DNA of 64,000 nt from Spirometra erinaceieuropaei (GCA_902702965.1 CACRXP010000863.1:111072-175071); one strand, 5' to 3'. Positions 1-11,490 are shown, counted from the first letter of the stretch. The notes: generated by a model from the letters alone, not told the origin. Numbers and translations are program-made.

Positions 1-466
1 GTGAGCCTTGCACACCTGGAGGACACATTCTCGCCACCTGGTCCACATCATGGACAATCAGACGGCAGGTGGGTTAACCGCAGAAAAAGAAAAGATTTAG
101 CTCACCTTTTTGGGACGATAGCCGAGACCAGGGTGGAGGAGAAAAGCCTCGCATGCGTTCTGGAACGGGGCGACTCTACTAGCACGAATAGTAGAGGCCG
201 CATCAGCTTAACACGGCAATTTCCAACATTTTTTACGGAGGTGACGACTGTGAATAGAGTGCGGTTGGTCGCAATATTGCCTCAAAGGATCAAAATAGTT
301 AGTTTTTTTTAAGAGCAGCCGCTCAGTAGGTGTTATTGCACATTCAGAGTAGTTTTTTGAACAAGGCGGTAGTGAGAGGAAAGATTTAGATGATTAGATC
401 TATTCTCATGGCAGAGCACGCCGACAGAACTCCTTTGATGTGAGGCGGCCTTCAACTATCGGGACT

Positions 467-762
467 CAGAACTCTCGACAGTTACTACTGCTAGTGAGTT
501 AGGGCAATCTCCGCATACGTTTTATGGGGATGGGAGAGGGGGTCAGAAGCACTCGAGGTGGTCTACCGGGTGTGAACTGAACGTTCAGGTGTTATCAAGG
601 CAAATAGGAAACCTGATAATCTAGTGGATGGCAGAAATCAGATCCGCGCCTTTAAACGTAGACTGGCTCAAAGTGCGCAGGCTATACTTATGCAAACGAT
701 AATCCGTGAGGCTGATTTTCTATCAAAAGAATACCTCGCTTAGTCAGTTTAGATTAGAAGCG
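467..762. repeat. Direct repeat, left copy (about 290 bp)
   Basis: This segment is repeated in the same orientation at 1477-1770 with roughly 85-90% identity by eye. Both copies begin with 'cagaactctcgaca' and end near 'cgcttagtcagttta'. A PLE remnant lies between them. No conserved frame is visible, since differences fall at all codon positions and both copies carry stops. It may be a duplicated target segment, an unknown dispersed repeat, or an old tandem duplication split by the PLE. Confidence 0.75.
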
Positions 763-776
763 AGGAAGAAAAGGAT

Positions 777-1476
777 GCGATCACTGGAATGGGAAATTTA
801 CTGGTCTAAAGTTTTGGATCCACACTCGAACTCATCATCAGGGACAATTTGAACTGCTTCCTATAACTCCTCTACTCACTCCTACCGGTAAGTATCTTCA
901 TGTAGTGCTTTCATAGCACTTCCTGTCTTAGGAGTTAAGGCAGACTCTTGTCAAGACAGTCAGTGCAATCGTAAAATGCAAAGACAACGGGTCATCATTG
1001 TTATTCGAAATACTGGGCCCCAGTCCATTAACAAGTGCAATGACCTTCCCATTCCATACTCGGTGCTGAGACTTCGTCCAGGCGGAGTAATTAACCACGC
1101 GGACAGCGCCCAGGTCAACACCTCCCAACTCCAGCGTCGGTGGATCAGATGTTCGAGCAATCATCACACCAAAATCCAACGCACATGATGAGCAATTAAC
1201 GACGCGAATATCGCCCATCAAAACAATCATCATATCAAGTACATCGATCCCTGACGAAGGGGTGGGAGTCGTGAATATTCATAGGAATGCGGTAGCATGG
1301 CGACTGCATCCTATGAATGCGGCAGCCCCTTATGCATGAACCACCTGTATATGCATTTGTCTTTGATGATGGGTTCGAGCAGGAATCCGAAACGTCAAGC
1401 TAATAAAGCTCTTGTCCCAACTATCGTGACTGCTTCTTCAGGACATCTTCCTGGGACTCGTCTCTTCGTTTCTATT
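777..1476 (+). mobile_element. Penelope-like element remnant, 3' part
   Basis: The left edge (777-846) is a degraded inverted copy of the PLE terminus: it keeps 'gatcactgga' and ends in 'catcatcaggga', the reverse of the hammerhead strand. From about 1015 the plus strand resembles the C-terminal coding part of better copies at 8.9 and 45.3 kb (residues like GPQSINKCNDLPIPYSVLR, then a GRAIITP-type stretch), with frameshifts and stops. A hammerhead-like motif follows at 1356-1411, then the usual tail 'tgggactcgtctcttcg'. No reverse transcriptase remains. It is a dead, 5'-truncated copy. Confidence 0.75.
1356..1411 (+). ncRNA. Hammerhead-ribozyme-like motif, damaged
   Basis: The order is TTGATGA, then a six-pair stem (GGGTTC with GAATCC, six-base loop), then GAAAC and GTC. 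The first core base is T where a hammerhead needs C, so this copy is probably inactive. The flanks 'tttgtct' and 'aagctaataaag' can form a weak interrupted stem I. Confidence 0.6.
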
Positions 1477-1770
1477 CAGAACTCTCGACACTTACTGCTG
1501 CTAGTGATCTAGTTCAATCTCCGCCTACGTGTTCGGGGATGGGAGAGGGGGTCAGAAGCACTCGTGGTGGTCTACCGGGTGTGAACTGGGCGTTCAGGCG
1601 TTATCAATGCAAACAGGAAACCCGATAATCTAGTGGATGGCATAAATCAGATCCGCGCCTTTAAACGTAGACTGACTGAAAGTGCACAGGCTGTAGGTGT
1701 ACAAACGATAATCCGTAAGAATGATTTTCCGTTAACAGAAGACCCCGCTTAGTCAGTTTAAATTAGAAAA
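1477..1770. repeat. Direct repeat, right copy (about 290 bp)
   Basis: Partner of 467-762. It starts immediately after the PLE tail and ends near 'gcttagtcagtttaaatta'. The divergence between copies shows that the duplication is old, or that the two were already different when the PLE arrived. Confidence 0.75.
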
Positions 1771-2210
1771 AACTGGGTTGGTTTGACGTCTTCATTTAAA
1801 AACCACTTTTTCATTTGGCCGAAGTCCCATGGGAACTGTCTGGGTAAGGTTAGGTCATTTAACCCCGCTGTGTTCAGCATGTTTAGATAGCTGCTATATT
1901 TGTTTTGTAAGCCGTTGTTTTGCTTATTAATCCTCAACTATAGAGAGTCTCCCTTTGTGTGTTATCTCAAACTTTAATATAACCGCATGCACCGAGTTGT
2001 TTTAACATGACATTTTAGTGATAAATTATTTGGCATGATGTCTTCACTCCCCTTTCCCGTAATCTCTTTGTCTCACCTTGATTTTCTAATTATCTAAAAT
2101 GTACCTGCATCGTCTTTCGTCGTCAATTCCGTGCATCAGGACTCACGTATTTCTTCCGGAAAAGTAGTTGAACCTTTTTTGTGCTGTGTCATTACTCACC
2201 AACAGAAGAT
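1771..2210. other. Unannotated AT-rich stretch
   Basis: About 440 bp with no long ORF, RNA fold or repeat similarity that I can recognise within this window. Confidence 0.5.
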
Positions 2211-2211
2211 G

Positions 2212-2760
2212 AAAATTTGATCACTGGAACAAGAAATTTATTGGCCTGACGTTTCGGATTCTCACTCGAATCCATCATCAGAGACATTCGCAGATAAAAG
2301 TGATGGTGGCACAAAGAGGGCAGTATTTATAGCACGTGGCTGCCGTGGGACCGTATGCGTACTGTAAGTAACAGCTCTCGCAATCACCGCTGTGGTCGTA
2401 ATTGATGTGGTGGTGGTTTGTCAGTCCGAGTCCGAGTCGTTAATTGCCGTGATTTCGTCATCCGTGCTGGATGCTGGTGCGACGATTGCTCGACAAATTA
2501 GTTCACTGTCACTGTCATGAGGCCAAAAGACCCGCTGCCACGGCAGGAAACGTCTGGAGTCGTTTACCGGATATGGTGTAGTTGCGGACAAAGCAACTAT
2601 GTCGGAGAAAGGATAAATGTATGTCGTCCATACGTTGCATACTTCGTTTGCGCGGAAACGTTTGGTGTGGGGCATTCGTAAACGGCCACTGAGCCCTTTC
2701 AGCCATTTGCGCCAAATCCCCTCGTCAGATGGAAGACTGGCCCGTACAGCGGACTAACGC
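2212..2760. mobile_element. Penelope-like remnant with internal inverted junction
   Basis: The left part (2212 to about 2510) is the PLE 3' end read on the minus strand: terminus, hammerhead-like motif, and a coding tail whose reverse reads like DEITAINDSDSD. At about 2518 the orientation flips, and the plus strand encodes the start of the GIY-YIG endonuclease: MRPKDPLPRQETSGVVYRIW, then CSCGQSNYVGE, after which similarity stops at about 2612. The two halves therefore point toward each other's coding ends, as after an inversion or template switch. Both are too short to be functional. Confidence 0.7.
2236..2290 (-). ncRNA. Hammerhead-ribozyme-like motif
   Basis: On the minus strand: CTGATGA, one T, a six-pair stem (GGATTC/GAATCC, loop GAGTGA), GAAAC, GTC, then AGGCCAATAAAT. 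All invariant core bases are present. The bases before the core (tgtct) and after GTC (agg) pair as stem I. Hammerheads are known in terminal repeats of PLEs, which supports the call. Cleavage activity is not shown here. Confidence 0.7.
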
Positions 2761-3495
2761 CTGGGAGGGCAATGAGGGATGAGGTCTCCTGGTAACTGCT
2801 CCCCTGTAGCGGCCGAGGATGTCAAGAGTAACACACACCCAAGTAGCGAAGCACTAGAAAGAGATCATGCATGATCTGAATAGGGTCTTTAATAACCCAC
2901 GATACTCATCCGCACATAAAGCAAGAAGGAACGTCAAGTGGGCGAGAACGTATAATAGACAGAGATGGAAATTGGAAAGGCGTATAGTAATAGTTAATGG
3001 TACAAGCAGAAGGAGTTACAGCTGTGGAGTAACTTGCTTGGGTGGAGAGGCGATACCGACATGCCCCCTAATTAACCGGTTGGGAACGCAGCGCTGTGGG
3101 CAACTGCAGGGAAGGGCCTAGGGACGTGCCGACGTAGATAGAGAAAGAACGATACGAGCGTCACGGTACGTTGCAGGAAAAGGTGTCGGCGGAAGTGAGA
3201 GGAAGGGACACCAGCCATCTTCACCAGTACGCAGTACGCCACCTCCATCCTAGGTCCGCGCCCCAAAAAGTGTCTTTTCATTCAAACAACCCTATCGATG
3301 TCGTGGGACTTTACACTCCTTTGGTACTCGGCGCACTGTAACCAATTTGGCACTCTTCTACACTATCACGGTAGGTCAAAAGCCCGGACTTGGAATGCTA
3401 CCAAGTGGCGGGATAAGTCGGTTCCCACTTCAGGACAGAGAGTCGGGCTGCAATTGCTCCCTCTTCAAGTGGTTTCTATACGGCACTCCCACTTA
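2761..3495. other. Unannotated sequence
   Basis: Short overlapping ORFs occur on both strands, none with a recognisable motif or coding signature. I see no repeat shared with the rest of the window. Confidence 0.4.
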
Positions 3496-4483
3496 CAGTG
3501 AGTGACCGATCTCATGAAATGTTGATCAAAATTCTAAAGTGTGTTTTCGATTAGGAAGGATCACTTAAGCGCGATTGCAAAACAGATTTTCTTGCGGCAT
3601 AATTCTGTAATATTTCGGACTTGACCGAACGTCAGCTTTTGAATTCACTACTTTTAAATCTCCCGTAGAAAGCGTATTCGGTAATAAATGACTGCTTAAG
3701 TGGCATTCATTTTTCACATTGATGGTCTTGCAAATTCAAATATATTTTATAGAAATCACGAACAAAAATGTGCATTCTTTTAGTCGTTTGAAAGAGAATT
3801 ACGTCATCTTTGTATTTAATGCTCGAGGAAGGAGTATAATTATGATTTTATAAAGTTCCTAATTATGAGGTTTTTTGAGACCACGCAATGTCCATTCTTA
3901 CGGCAACGTACCTGTCCGTTTACCACCGCTCCTCTTGAAATGTACAACATGGTCGCATCCATTGCAATATTTTATGGACTCTTTATGGTATCTTTTTAAA
4001 AAACGCCTAAATATATGTGATTTTCTTTACGGGGAACACATGCAAAATGTAGACTGAAATCACTAAGCGCTAATGCAACGGCTGGTCAGGCTCCAAATTA
4101 TCCGGGAATTAACAAACTTTTTAAAAGCCTAATTATACTCCTTTTTCGAGTATAAAATATATAGACGATGTGATTCTCTATCGAACGACTGGAAGGAGGC
4201 ATATTTTTTGTTTCGGGGTTTCTACAAAATATATCTGAATTTTCAAGACCATCGAAAATCATTGTAAAAATGCATGCTACATAAGTAGTCATTTTTACCG
4301 AGTACGGTTTTTACAGAAGATTAAATCGCAGAGCATTCAAAAGCTAACATTCTGTCGAGTCCGAAATATACTAGGACTATGTCCCATGATAATGAATGGT
4401 TCAACCCTATCTAAATAGACCTTCCTAATCGAAAACACTTTTCAGAATTTCAGCCAACATTTCATGAGGTCGGCCACTCACTG
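3496..4483. mobile_element. Palindromic MITE, family B, full length
   Basis: Begins CAGTGAGTGACC and ends with the reverse, GGCCACTCACTG. TA stands directly on each side (3494-3495 and 4484-4485), the duplication produced by Tc1/mariner-type transposition. Arms of roughly 360 bp are imperfect reverse complements around a spacer of about 250 bp. There is no transposase. Related copies lie at 18.1, 30.8, 38.8, 40.0 and 54.6 kb. Confidence 0.88.
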
Positions 4484-4485
4484 TA

Positions 4486-7400
4486 GGTAGGATCCGAGGC
4501 GATATCATCGAGGTGATCGAACTATCTACACATAGTCTATTTTCACTGCGTGTGCATACAAATTCCCCAACTCTGATAAGTTGTGGGTGCACAAAGCAGA
4601 TGTTCTGCAATCTTTTCGGGGATAGTCTTTCGTATGACAAAGTTAGACAGGTATAGCCTGATGGAATGTTCTCAAACCGATTTATGCGCCATTTTCGTCC
4701 TAAAGGCTTCCCGCATACGCTAACTATTGTTATAAGCATGAAGTAATCGACTTTCCCTAATAGAGGACGCGAGAGAGTGCGTAAACTTGGCGATAATTTG
4801 AGATCCGTAGGAAAGTCGTATCATGATTGAGTAATGTCCGCATGGACCTATTCTTTAGTGCATTTAATTCGTTCCATGCAGTAAGGACGAGGAATTTTGC
4901 AACAATTTTAAAATAAGAGTTGATCACACAAGTATTTTGAGATCGCGGTCGAAACCTGCACTTCTAATATACAGCGGGTCCCCGCCTCTTTGCGGACTTC
5001 TCCTTTTTATTTAAAAAATACCCAATCTAGAAGCTTCATACATTTTCCTTGATGCCTATTGGCTGTACTCCAAGGACCTTGTCCCGTATGAATGGGGTGT
5101 GCAAGCCCGCAGTACTGTCATTTCACCGCGTAGACGTCTCCCGCTTCTTATGTTTCACCGTGCATCTGGGTGTACTCTGCTTATCTTTGTGTCGTGTTTT
5201 TAATTCTTGAGTGTATTTTTTAATCGTTTTCTAAAGCGCTCCTGGGGCACTGTAATATGACCCCGAAATAATATTAATGTGCTTTAAGATGATGGTTTAA
5301 AGTATATTTTGTGTCTGAAGACTAAATGTGGTAGGTATAAACGCTTCTAGAGGAGTCTCAGCCATTCCCAAGTACCGGGGAGTGTTATTCTGCAAATTAA
5401 CTGAGTCTATTTCGCTTATATGTAAACCTGTGATGTCGGCTATATTGGGAACGAACCAGTTTCTACTAATAATGTGGGTTTTTCATTATTAGATTGATGG
5501 ATCTAATAATCCGATGTTTAATTAAACCGCTACTCATGCATAGCCCTTAAAAGCATCTGATGTGTTCCCTGGGAAGATCGCTCGGTCGAGGACTTCGCCG
5601 TTTTCACTTGGTTTGTCAAAAAACGGGATCTCTTCGAATCAGTGAAGGCTCCCTCAAAATAATGAAGGACAAGTGCTGTGAGCTTTAAAGGATAAATAGT
5701 TGTTTGCTAGCATGCTCAGCACTCTAAAGTGGCAATGTCAATGCATGTAGTAAATGGAGTTTGAAATACTTTGCTATCTCTTAATAAAGGTCAGAGGCAG
5801 AGATTTTAAGTATTCTCCGTGAGTGGGCGACATTAAAGCACACATGATAGTGGGTACTCGTTTCCCGCGCGAGAAGTTGTTGCCCTACTTACATGTGGCG
5901 GGTTTTACTCCACAGTTTATTTTACTGGGTAATGTCGTCAAGAATCGGCCACAGAGTGACACTAATTAGACTACACATCAGCTTTAACGACTTCTGTAAT
6001 TTCCAGTCAATTCCAATATGTGCTCAAAATAGTCAGTTGATGAAAAATACCTTGGCGTCTTTAAGAGGGGAGTGCGGTAGAGAATATTGGCATTAGGCTG
6101 GCTGAGATCGTCATACAGATGCTTGAGGCGGAACAAATCCGTAAGCTGTGGTTACGTAGCCCTACTTGATGGACAAAATACTGTTGGGCTTAGGGGTTAG
6201 GGCGACTATTTCTCAACCGCACAGAGTACAACCGCGCATCCCCAATAGCTTTTCCTTTGCATATAACGTTAGATGGTAGTTGTTAGCCCTCCCGGTACCG
6301 AAAACTCCCAACTACGAGACCGGTGGTAATAGGGGCTATGCGGGTGGGGCAGATGAGTGGAGGCGTAAATGGCGCTTGTAGGGTATGCCTGGAATTGACG
6401 TTCCTGGCAAAGTGGAAGCCTAGTTTTAATAAGGTGGAAAATGCAAGGAGGGTATAGAAATTAGCATGGATAATTAGTACGGTATGCGGAATAAATGCAT
6501 CCTTGCCCCAGATTGGAAAGAATAGCAAGTGAGGGCGAACAACCAATAGGAAGAAGGCAGTGTGTCTTAAGGTCATTCCGCAGTATGTGCGATAGTACTC
6601 TAACCAACAGAATGGACATGAGAACACGAGAATCAAGCAGCGGCACGCAGGACGGCATAACGCAAGCGGGATAAGACTTTTAGTCGAAAAATATGTTTGT
6701 GCGAAAGAGAAAATCCGCAAATAATAGTGTATTGTCACTGTGGCCACATCTAGGATTAAAACTATGGCAGTAGTTGTTTGCTATACGTGAATGGTGTACT
6801 ATACAATGTAAAGAGGAATTAGCACTCTGTATATGAAGTTACATTTTGTTCTGCTTGTAGAGCCCAGTCTCTTAGAAGGCGAAGGAAAGCAGGACCGCAA
6901 GTGGATAGGCCGGCAGATTATTCGCGGATCCTGGAAATAAGCCAGTCGTCCTACCTAGTGCAGTATCTTTAGCAGAAAGGACTACTGACCTGTAGGGTCT
7001 TATTTAGATGTCGAAAGGTCATGCCCTTACAAATACTGCGACAGCACGCGGATGGTTATGCCTTCAGGTAACATCTGGGTACTGTGGTATGAAGCCTAGG
7101 ATAGTAACTCTAAAATGAATTAGATGCAGGTAACACAGTGCGCGCATGCAATTAGAAGCATAATGAGAAACATGATGAATCATAATCCGCCTAGGATAAA
7201 TCTTTCGCTCTTTACTAAAGATCTCCGTGTAGGGGTGCAATACAATGAGTCTATATAGACATTTTTGCAGCGCCTCGTTCTTGGGGCGGTTAAAGTGAAG
7301 AAGAAAGTCATCCTGACAGGGCTTCTGCGCGTTCACTCCCAGACATAATGAGAACGTAATCACAGAGCTTGAAATCGAGCCAGTAAGTACAATCAGTGGG

Positions 7401-8265
7401 CAGGGCTACCAACGACCATCCTACCGCATACAATTATTTGATCTATTCGTCCGTGCGTTACCCGGCCCCAACTGTAAAAACCCCTATTACCAACGGTCCC
7501 GTATCACAGGTGGCTGGGTTTTTACTTCAACTGGGGTTACATAATCACATCTGACCAAGAAACCTTCCCCAGTAAACGGCTCACTGTTTGAAATCCCAAA
7601 TGTTCGAGCCCCAAATTCTACTTCGTCGTTAAAAAATGACAAGGTTATTCGCGGTGATGTTCTTTAATTCACACACGGGCCAAAGTCGACGTTTAAATGC
7701 CTAGGTCCTCCTCCTCGCATGAACTATTCACGCTGCGATGGATGTCCGCTCGCGGCGAAAATTTCCTGAACAGAAAAGTAAAGGGTTTTGTCTGCAAGTG
7801 CTATGCTAGGGTTGGCTGAACCTCTATATTGTCCTGGACCGACAAACCGAACACTCATATTCCGTGGCACCGTTAGCAATCCTCTGGATTTCAATCGTCA
7901 ACATCATCCGCTCACTCACAGCAATGGTCGCCACCAGCGGCGCTCATTATTTAAGCCATTCAAGAAGAGTCTTTTCTCATTATTCTTGCGCACACATCCA
8001 TTAAAGACGATTAAAAAGGCAGTCCTCCTTCGCCAACTTCAGACAGTTTTCACCAGGACAAAAGTCCCTTAAACTTTGCGCGTCCTTAAATTGACTTAAG
8101 AAATGTCGCCATCCTTGTTTGCTGTCCCCCTCCCCACTGCCTTTGATAAACGGTAAGGCGTTAGGAGCCGATTTGACAGAGTGATAGCTAAGATGTCGTC
8201 TTTGTGCCGACTTCCAAAAACAAGGAGCGATTCACGGAGCATGATGTACTTAAATGTCCTGAATG
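4486..8265. other. Long stretch without recognised genes
   Basis: About 3.8 kb without known repeats or credible exons. The longest ORF (6283-6747, minus, 154 codons) is rich in hydrophobic and Phe/Leu residues but shows no domain I know and has no homologue elsewhere in the window. An ORF at 7788-8072 (plus, 94 codons) is equally anonymous. I treat both as chance ORFs. Unique host DNA or an ancient unrecognised repeat are both possible. Confidence 0.4.
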
Positions 8266-8279
8266 GTCAAACGGTGTTA

Positions 8280-8540
8280 GGCGTCAGGTAGGGAAACAGA
8301 AGGACCCTCTGCCACGGCAAGAAACGTCTGGAGTCGTTCATCGGATCTGGTACAGTTGTGGACAAAGCAACTACTTCGGAGAAACCGGAGGACAGCTCCG
8401 AACGCGTATGGCCGAACACGCTGCAGCAGTGCGGAGAAATGACGCCAGCTCTCAAATTGCGGCTCATTCGACGACATCCGGCCACACATTCAAATTCAAC
8501 GAGGCCAACATTCTCGCTAGAGATGACGACTCATTTTTCA
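8280..8540 (+). pseudogene. PLE GIY-YIG endonuclease fragment
   Basis: In a PLE the GIY-YIG nuclease lies C-terminal to the reverse transcriptase and nicks target DNA. Here one open frame gives the linker (QKDPLPRQETSGVV), the first motif as GVVHRIWYSCG, the second as YFGETGG where other copies have YVGETGR, then RTRMAEHAAAVRRNDASSQ and a GHTFKFNEANILAR block. His for Tyr in the first motif and Gly for the Arg after ETG argue against activity. The frame leaves PLE homology at about 8541, where an insertion begins. The 138-codon ORF around it (8204-8620) has non-PLE sequence at both ends. Confidence 0.8.
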
Positions 8541-8879
8541 GGTTGAATTCTTGGTCAGTTGAGTCAAGCGTAAAAGCCAAAACAGACTTCGATTTATATA
8601 AGGTGCTATTGATAGAATAACGTAATAATTAAACACGTACAAATCTCAACAATGGATACCCTAGACAAATAATTCCTATGTTAAGGTTCCAACAAATCGA
8701 ACTCCCAGCTCATGGTCGGAATGCAAAACTAGTTAATTAGAAGAAGGCCGATCACGCTCGAAAGAGGTTTACTAAAAAGGGGAAGGGGAATGTCAACAGG
8801 GATCAAATGGGGAAGCACTTGCGAAAAGGGCGTGGAGAATTTCAAACGATTACAAGCTGGATACAGTAGCTCACTTGTT
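8541..8879. other. Insertion of unknown DNA inside the PLE
   Basis: The segment separates two parts of the PLE coding region that are continuous in the 45-kb and 50-kb copies (…LARGDN / GPQSIN…). About 25 codons of PLE sequence are missing at the junction, so this may be a replacement and not a clean insertion. I recognise no element in it. Confidence 0.5.
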
Positions 8880-8880
8880 C

Positions 8881-9166
8881 CCAGTCTATTAACCAATGGA
8901 ATGACCTTCCAATTCCATACTCGGTGCTGAAACTTCGCCTAGGCGGAGTAATTAGTCATGCGGGGAGCGCACAAGTAAACGCTTTTCCCAACTCCAGGGT
9001 CGGTGGATCAGATGGTCGAGCAATCATCACACCAACATCCAACACACGTAATGAAATTGCAGCAATTAATAACGCTAATGTCGGTGATCAAACAGTCATC
9101 ACACCAAGTGCAACTATCCCTGATGAAGGGGGAGTCGTGAATATTCATAGGAATGCGGCAGCATGA
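8881..9166 (+). pseudogene. PLE ORF C-terminal extension
   Basis: Downstream of the nuclease the PLE frame continues for about 90 residues. Here it encodes LRLGGVISHAGSAQVNAF, then SDGRAIITPTSNTRNEIAA and an ITPSATIPDEGG block, with the stop just before the hammerhead region. The same order is kept in copies at 45.4, 56.5 and 61.8 kb, so it was part of the source element's protein. I know no fold for it. Confidence 0.7.
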
Positions 9167-9219
9167 CGACTGCATCCTATAAATACTGCAGCCCATTGTG
9201 CATGAACCACCTGTATCTG

Positions 9220-9276
9220 CCTTTACCTCTGATGATGGGTCCGAGCAGGAATCCGAAACGTCCGGCCAATAAAGCT
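9220..9276 (+). ncRNA. Hammerhead-ribozyme-like motif
   Basis: CTGATGA at 9229-9235, one T, a stem GGGTCC/GGAATCC-type with one weak pair, GAAAC, GTC. Stem I can form from CTTT…CCT before the core and CGG…AAAG after GTC, with an internal loop as is usual in natural hammerheads. The core is intact. The stem II substitution (C for T) weakens it slightly. Confidence 0.65.
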
Positions 9277-9639
9277 CTTGTCCCAGCGATCGTGTCTCCT
9301 TCTTCAAGACTGCTTTCTGGGCCTCGACTCTTCGCTTCTATCGTGGCGATCTTGAAAGAGTTTGTCATCTGAGTGTTGGGCGTCAGCCGTGAGTGTAAAA
9401 TCGATGGAATCTGTTGTGAGGTCACTAAGTGGTCTTGTTTAATTTCCGAGGAAATTAATTCGCGAACCTGGAGAATATTACACGGCTGTTTCGCAGTAGC
9501 TGGTGAATTTCTGCTAAGATATTAATGTCCACTTTCGGGCCGTGCCTTACGGTTACGAGGAATCTACTCCAAGTTCGCGCATTAATTTCTTCGTAAACTA
9601 AACAAGACTAGGTGGAACTAAAGTTCATATACCAGAAGA

Positions 9640-9745
9640 CACAGTGGAAGGTTGGCGGACCCATTGATGGGTCGAACCCCTCACCGTAGCGTCAGGCGAA
9701 ACACGCGTGTCTGGGCCATTAGCTAGTACTTGAGTTGTCAGCATG
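9640..9745. repeat. Dispersed repeat, family D
   Basis: Shares the block 'gacccattgatgggtcgaa…gtctgggc' followed by 'ttagctagtacttg' with longer copies at 34.5-34.65 and 35.25-35.37 kb. It is noncoding and of unknown class. Confidence 0.55.
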
Positions 9746-9803
9746 GTAAATAATTACACAACTGTGCACTATTAAGTCGTGTTTGGTGGTTTGGTTTATG
9801 CAA

Positions 9804-9950
9804 TTTGTAAACATCAAATCTGGCTTTTGTTGTAGGGACGGGTGTTCCCTTGCCTTGTACTAGTTTCCTTTAATTGGTGCAAAGAGATTTTTAATGGGAT
9901 TGAATCGTTCAATTTTGAGCGGTAAGCGAGGACTTTACTGGGAATGTGGT
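9804..9950. repeat. Direct repeat pair F, first copy
   Basis: Resembles 10333-10550 in the same orientation: 'tttgtaaaca' start, 'tttttaatggga' middle, 'tcaattttgagcggt' end. About 380 bp separate the copies and include a SINE tail. Class unknown. Confidence 0.5.
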
Positions 9951-10189
9951 ATGTGGTTTTTGTCCTATGACACAACGTTTATTGTCGTCAACAGCAAACT
10001 GGCAGACGGACAGAAAGGGATCAAGTGAGATTTTAACCACAACAGTGGGGGTCAAACGCTTGCTTGAGATGTTTATATACCTCGCCTCATATGACCTACG
10101 ATGTGTTGATGATCGGTAACGGCCGTGAAACAGCTGTCTGCGTCTGGTCTTTTTCACTCTTCAAGAGATAATTATGTATTATATATAAT

Positions 10190-10275
10190 AATTGAGGGAC
10201 GCTCACCGATTGTGTTACGGAACTCATTCGTCCCACACTGCGCCTTGGGGCTTTCTCTCGAGCCCAGTCAGCAGC
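10190..10275 (-). repeat. SINE 3' tail fragment
   Basis: The reverse strand matches the 3' part of the tRNA-derived SINE at 28.2-28.8 kb: 'gggacgctcaccgat', 'acggaactcattcgt', then 'gccttggggct'. The tRNA-like head is missing. Confidence 0.65.
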
Positions 10276-10332
10276 CGCATAGCAGAGCGCAATATAGGCA
10301 GAATGTTATTCTGCATATATATGTGTGTGTAA

Positions 10333-10550
10333 TTTGTAAACACCCTATCCAGGTTTTGTTGTTTGGAAAGTTACCTCCCTGTCGCTGTTTCGTTTGAGTA
10401 GTGTGAAGTGGTTTTTAATGGGACTGGAGTCAAGACGGTTGACTGGAATGAATGGGCTTTACTAGCCGCAGGCGCAAATGGTTGCTGTTGTCTAAAGCAA
10501 TTAGAATCACTCAATTTTGAGCGGTGAAAAGGGACATTATTGGGGATGTT
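10333..10550. repeat. Direct repeat pair F, second copy
   Basis: Partner of 9804-9950. The copies differ by several indels, so this is an old pair. Confidence 0.5.
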
Positions 10551-10582
10551 GGATATCATGCAGGCAGCATAGGAACTAGATA

Positions 10583-10665
10583 AATCCCAGACTTTTTTCG
10601 GCGATATTCTGCCGCTGCATGCCGCAGCTGAGAGAGCTTCGGCTCAACCGTGGGTCCCGCGAAAT
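10583..10665 (-). repeat. Family D fragment, reversed
   Basis: Contains 'ttcggcgatattctgccgct' followed by 'gcatgccgcagct', which matches the reverse strand of the 34.6-kb family D copy ('catgcagcggcaggatatc'). Confidence 0.5.
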
Positions 10666-11490
10666 TGCAGTGCCTATTCGACGCCGATGTAAACCGTTGT
10701 AACTGAAGGCACTCTTTACAATGTCGACTAGCACCTTGGTGTTCTGTGTTTAGCTCACTTTGTAATGCCCGCAGAAGTCCCCTGAAGGTAGCGACTGTAA
10801 GAGACGAAAGCCCACCCAATAGGAGCGAAAAAGCGAGCCCATGAAAGCAGTTGCGCAGAAGAAGAAGAGGAAGAGAAAAAAAAAAGAACCAGAAGACGAC
10901 GGGTAAGAAGATACATTCACAGGAACGAGAATTTCACTCGATGTTCACTCGAGTCCATCACCAGGGCCAGGAGGATTTAAGGATCATGGTTCTCTTGACC
11001 CCAGTTTATTGACAAACGCTTCGTTTTGCGAGTCAGAGGTAAGGGGATGCTGGTTATTCGTTCATGTGTGAGACACCTCGGCCGCGGCACAGCCACAGAG
11101 CCCGAAACGTAAATTCAGGGGGTCGGCTATCCTGCTGTGGCCGGTGGCTCGGGCCTTTAGCGGTCTGAGACTGCCTACTTCCAGCAATCCGCATAAACAA
11201 TCTTTGAGGCTTACATTTTCTGACGCTGAAAAGCAGGGCTTGCAAGTATACATAAAACAGAGAAAAGAACTGCCAAACCCCAACGAACAAGGAACCCCCG
11301 AGCCAAACATGTACTTCATACCCCCAAGAGAATGCTGTGTGTCTGATGGGATATGTTGGGGGTTACATATTATGAATTTCTTCAAAGGAACCAAACCACT
11401 AAAGCAAAATTCTACAGTCAACAGCTTTGCCGCCCAGGCAAGATAATTAAACATAAACGCCTAAATCGCCGAGATGGTGTTATTTTGTAA
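10666..11490. other. Unannotated sequence with two overlapping ORFs
   Basis: Opposed ORFs at 11062-11454 (minus, 130 codons) and 11144-11446 (plus, 100 codons) overlap almost fully; at most one could be real. The plus ORF has a more protein-like composition, but I recognise no motif in either. A purine-rich tract lies near 10860-10890, and 10915-10975 may be a degraded PLE terminus ('actcgagtccatcaccag'). Confidence 0.35.

Larger units (their letters stand above)
8270..9350 (+). mobile_element. Penelope-like element, 5'-truncated and interrupted
   Basis: The copy starts abruptly near 8270 inside the linker before the endonuclease, runs through the GIY-YIG domain, is interrupted at about 8541-8879 by roughly 340 bp of unrelated DNA, and resumes with the C-terminal coding region, a hammerhead-like motif (9220-9276) and the terminal tail ending near 9350. 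The reverse transcriptase is absent. It is the best plus-strand copy in the first 20 kb for seeing the order of parts. Confidence 0.85.

Noticed and set aside
777..846. Functional minus-strand hammerhead
   Set aside because: The reverse strand keeps only CTGATGATGA- and stem-like pieces; the GAAAC core reads 'aaaac' and the cleavage triplet is lost.
6283..6747. 154-codon hydrophobic ORF as a membrane or mitochondrial-type protein
   Set aside because: No recognisable motif, no family resemblance, and no supporting neighbour; it could arise by chance in unselected DNA.
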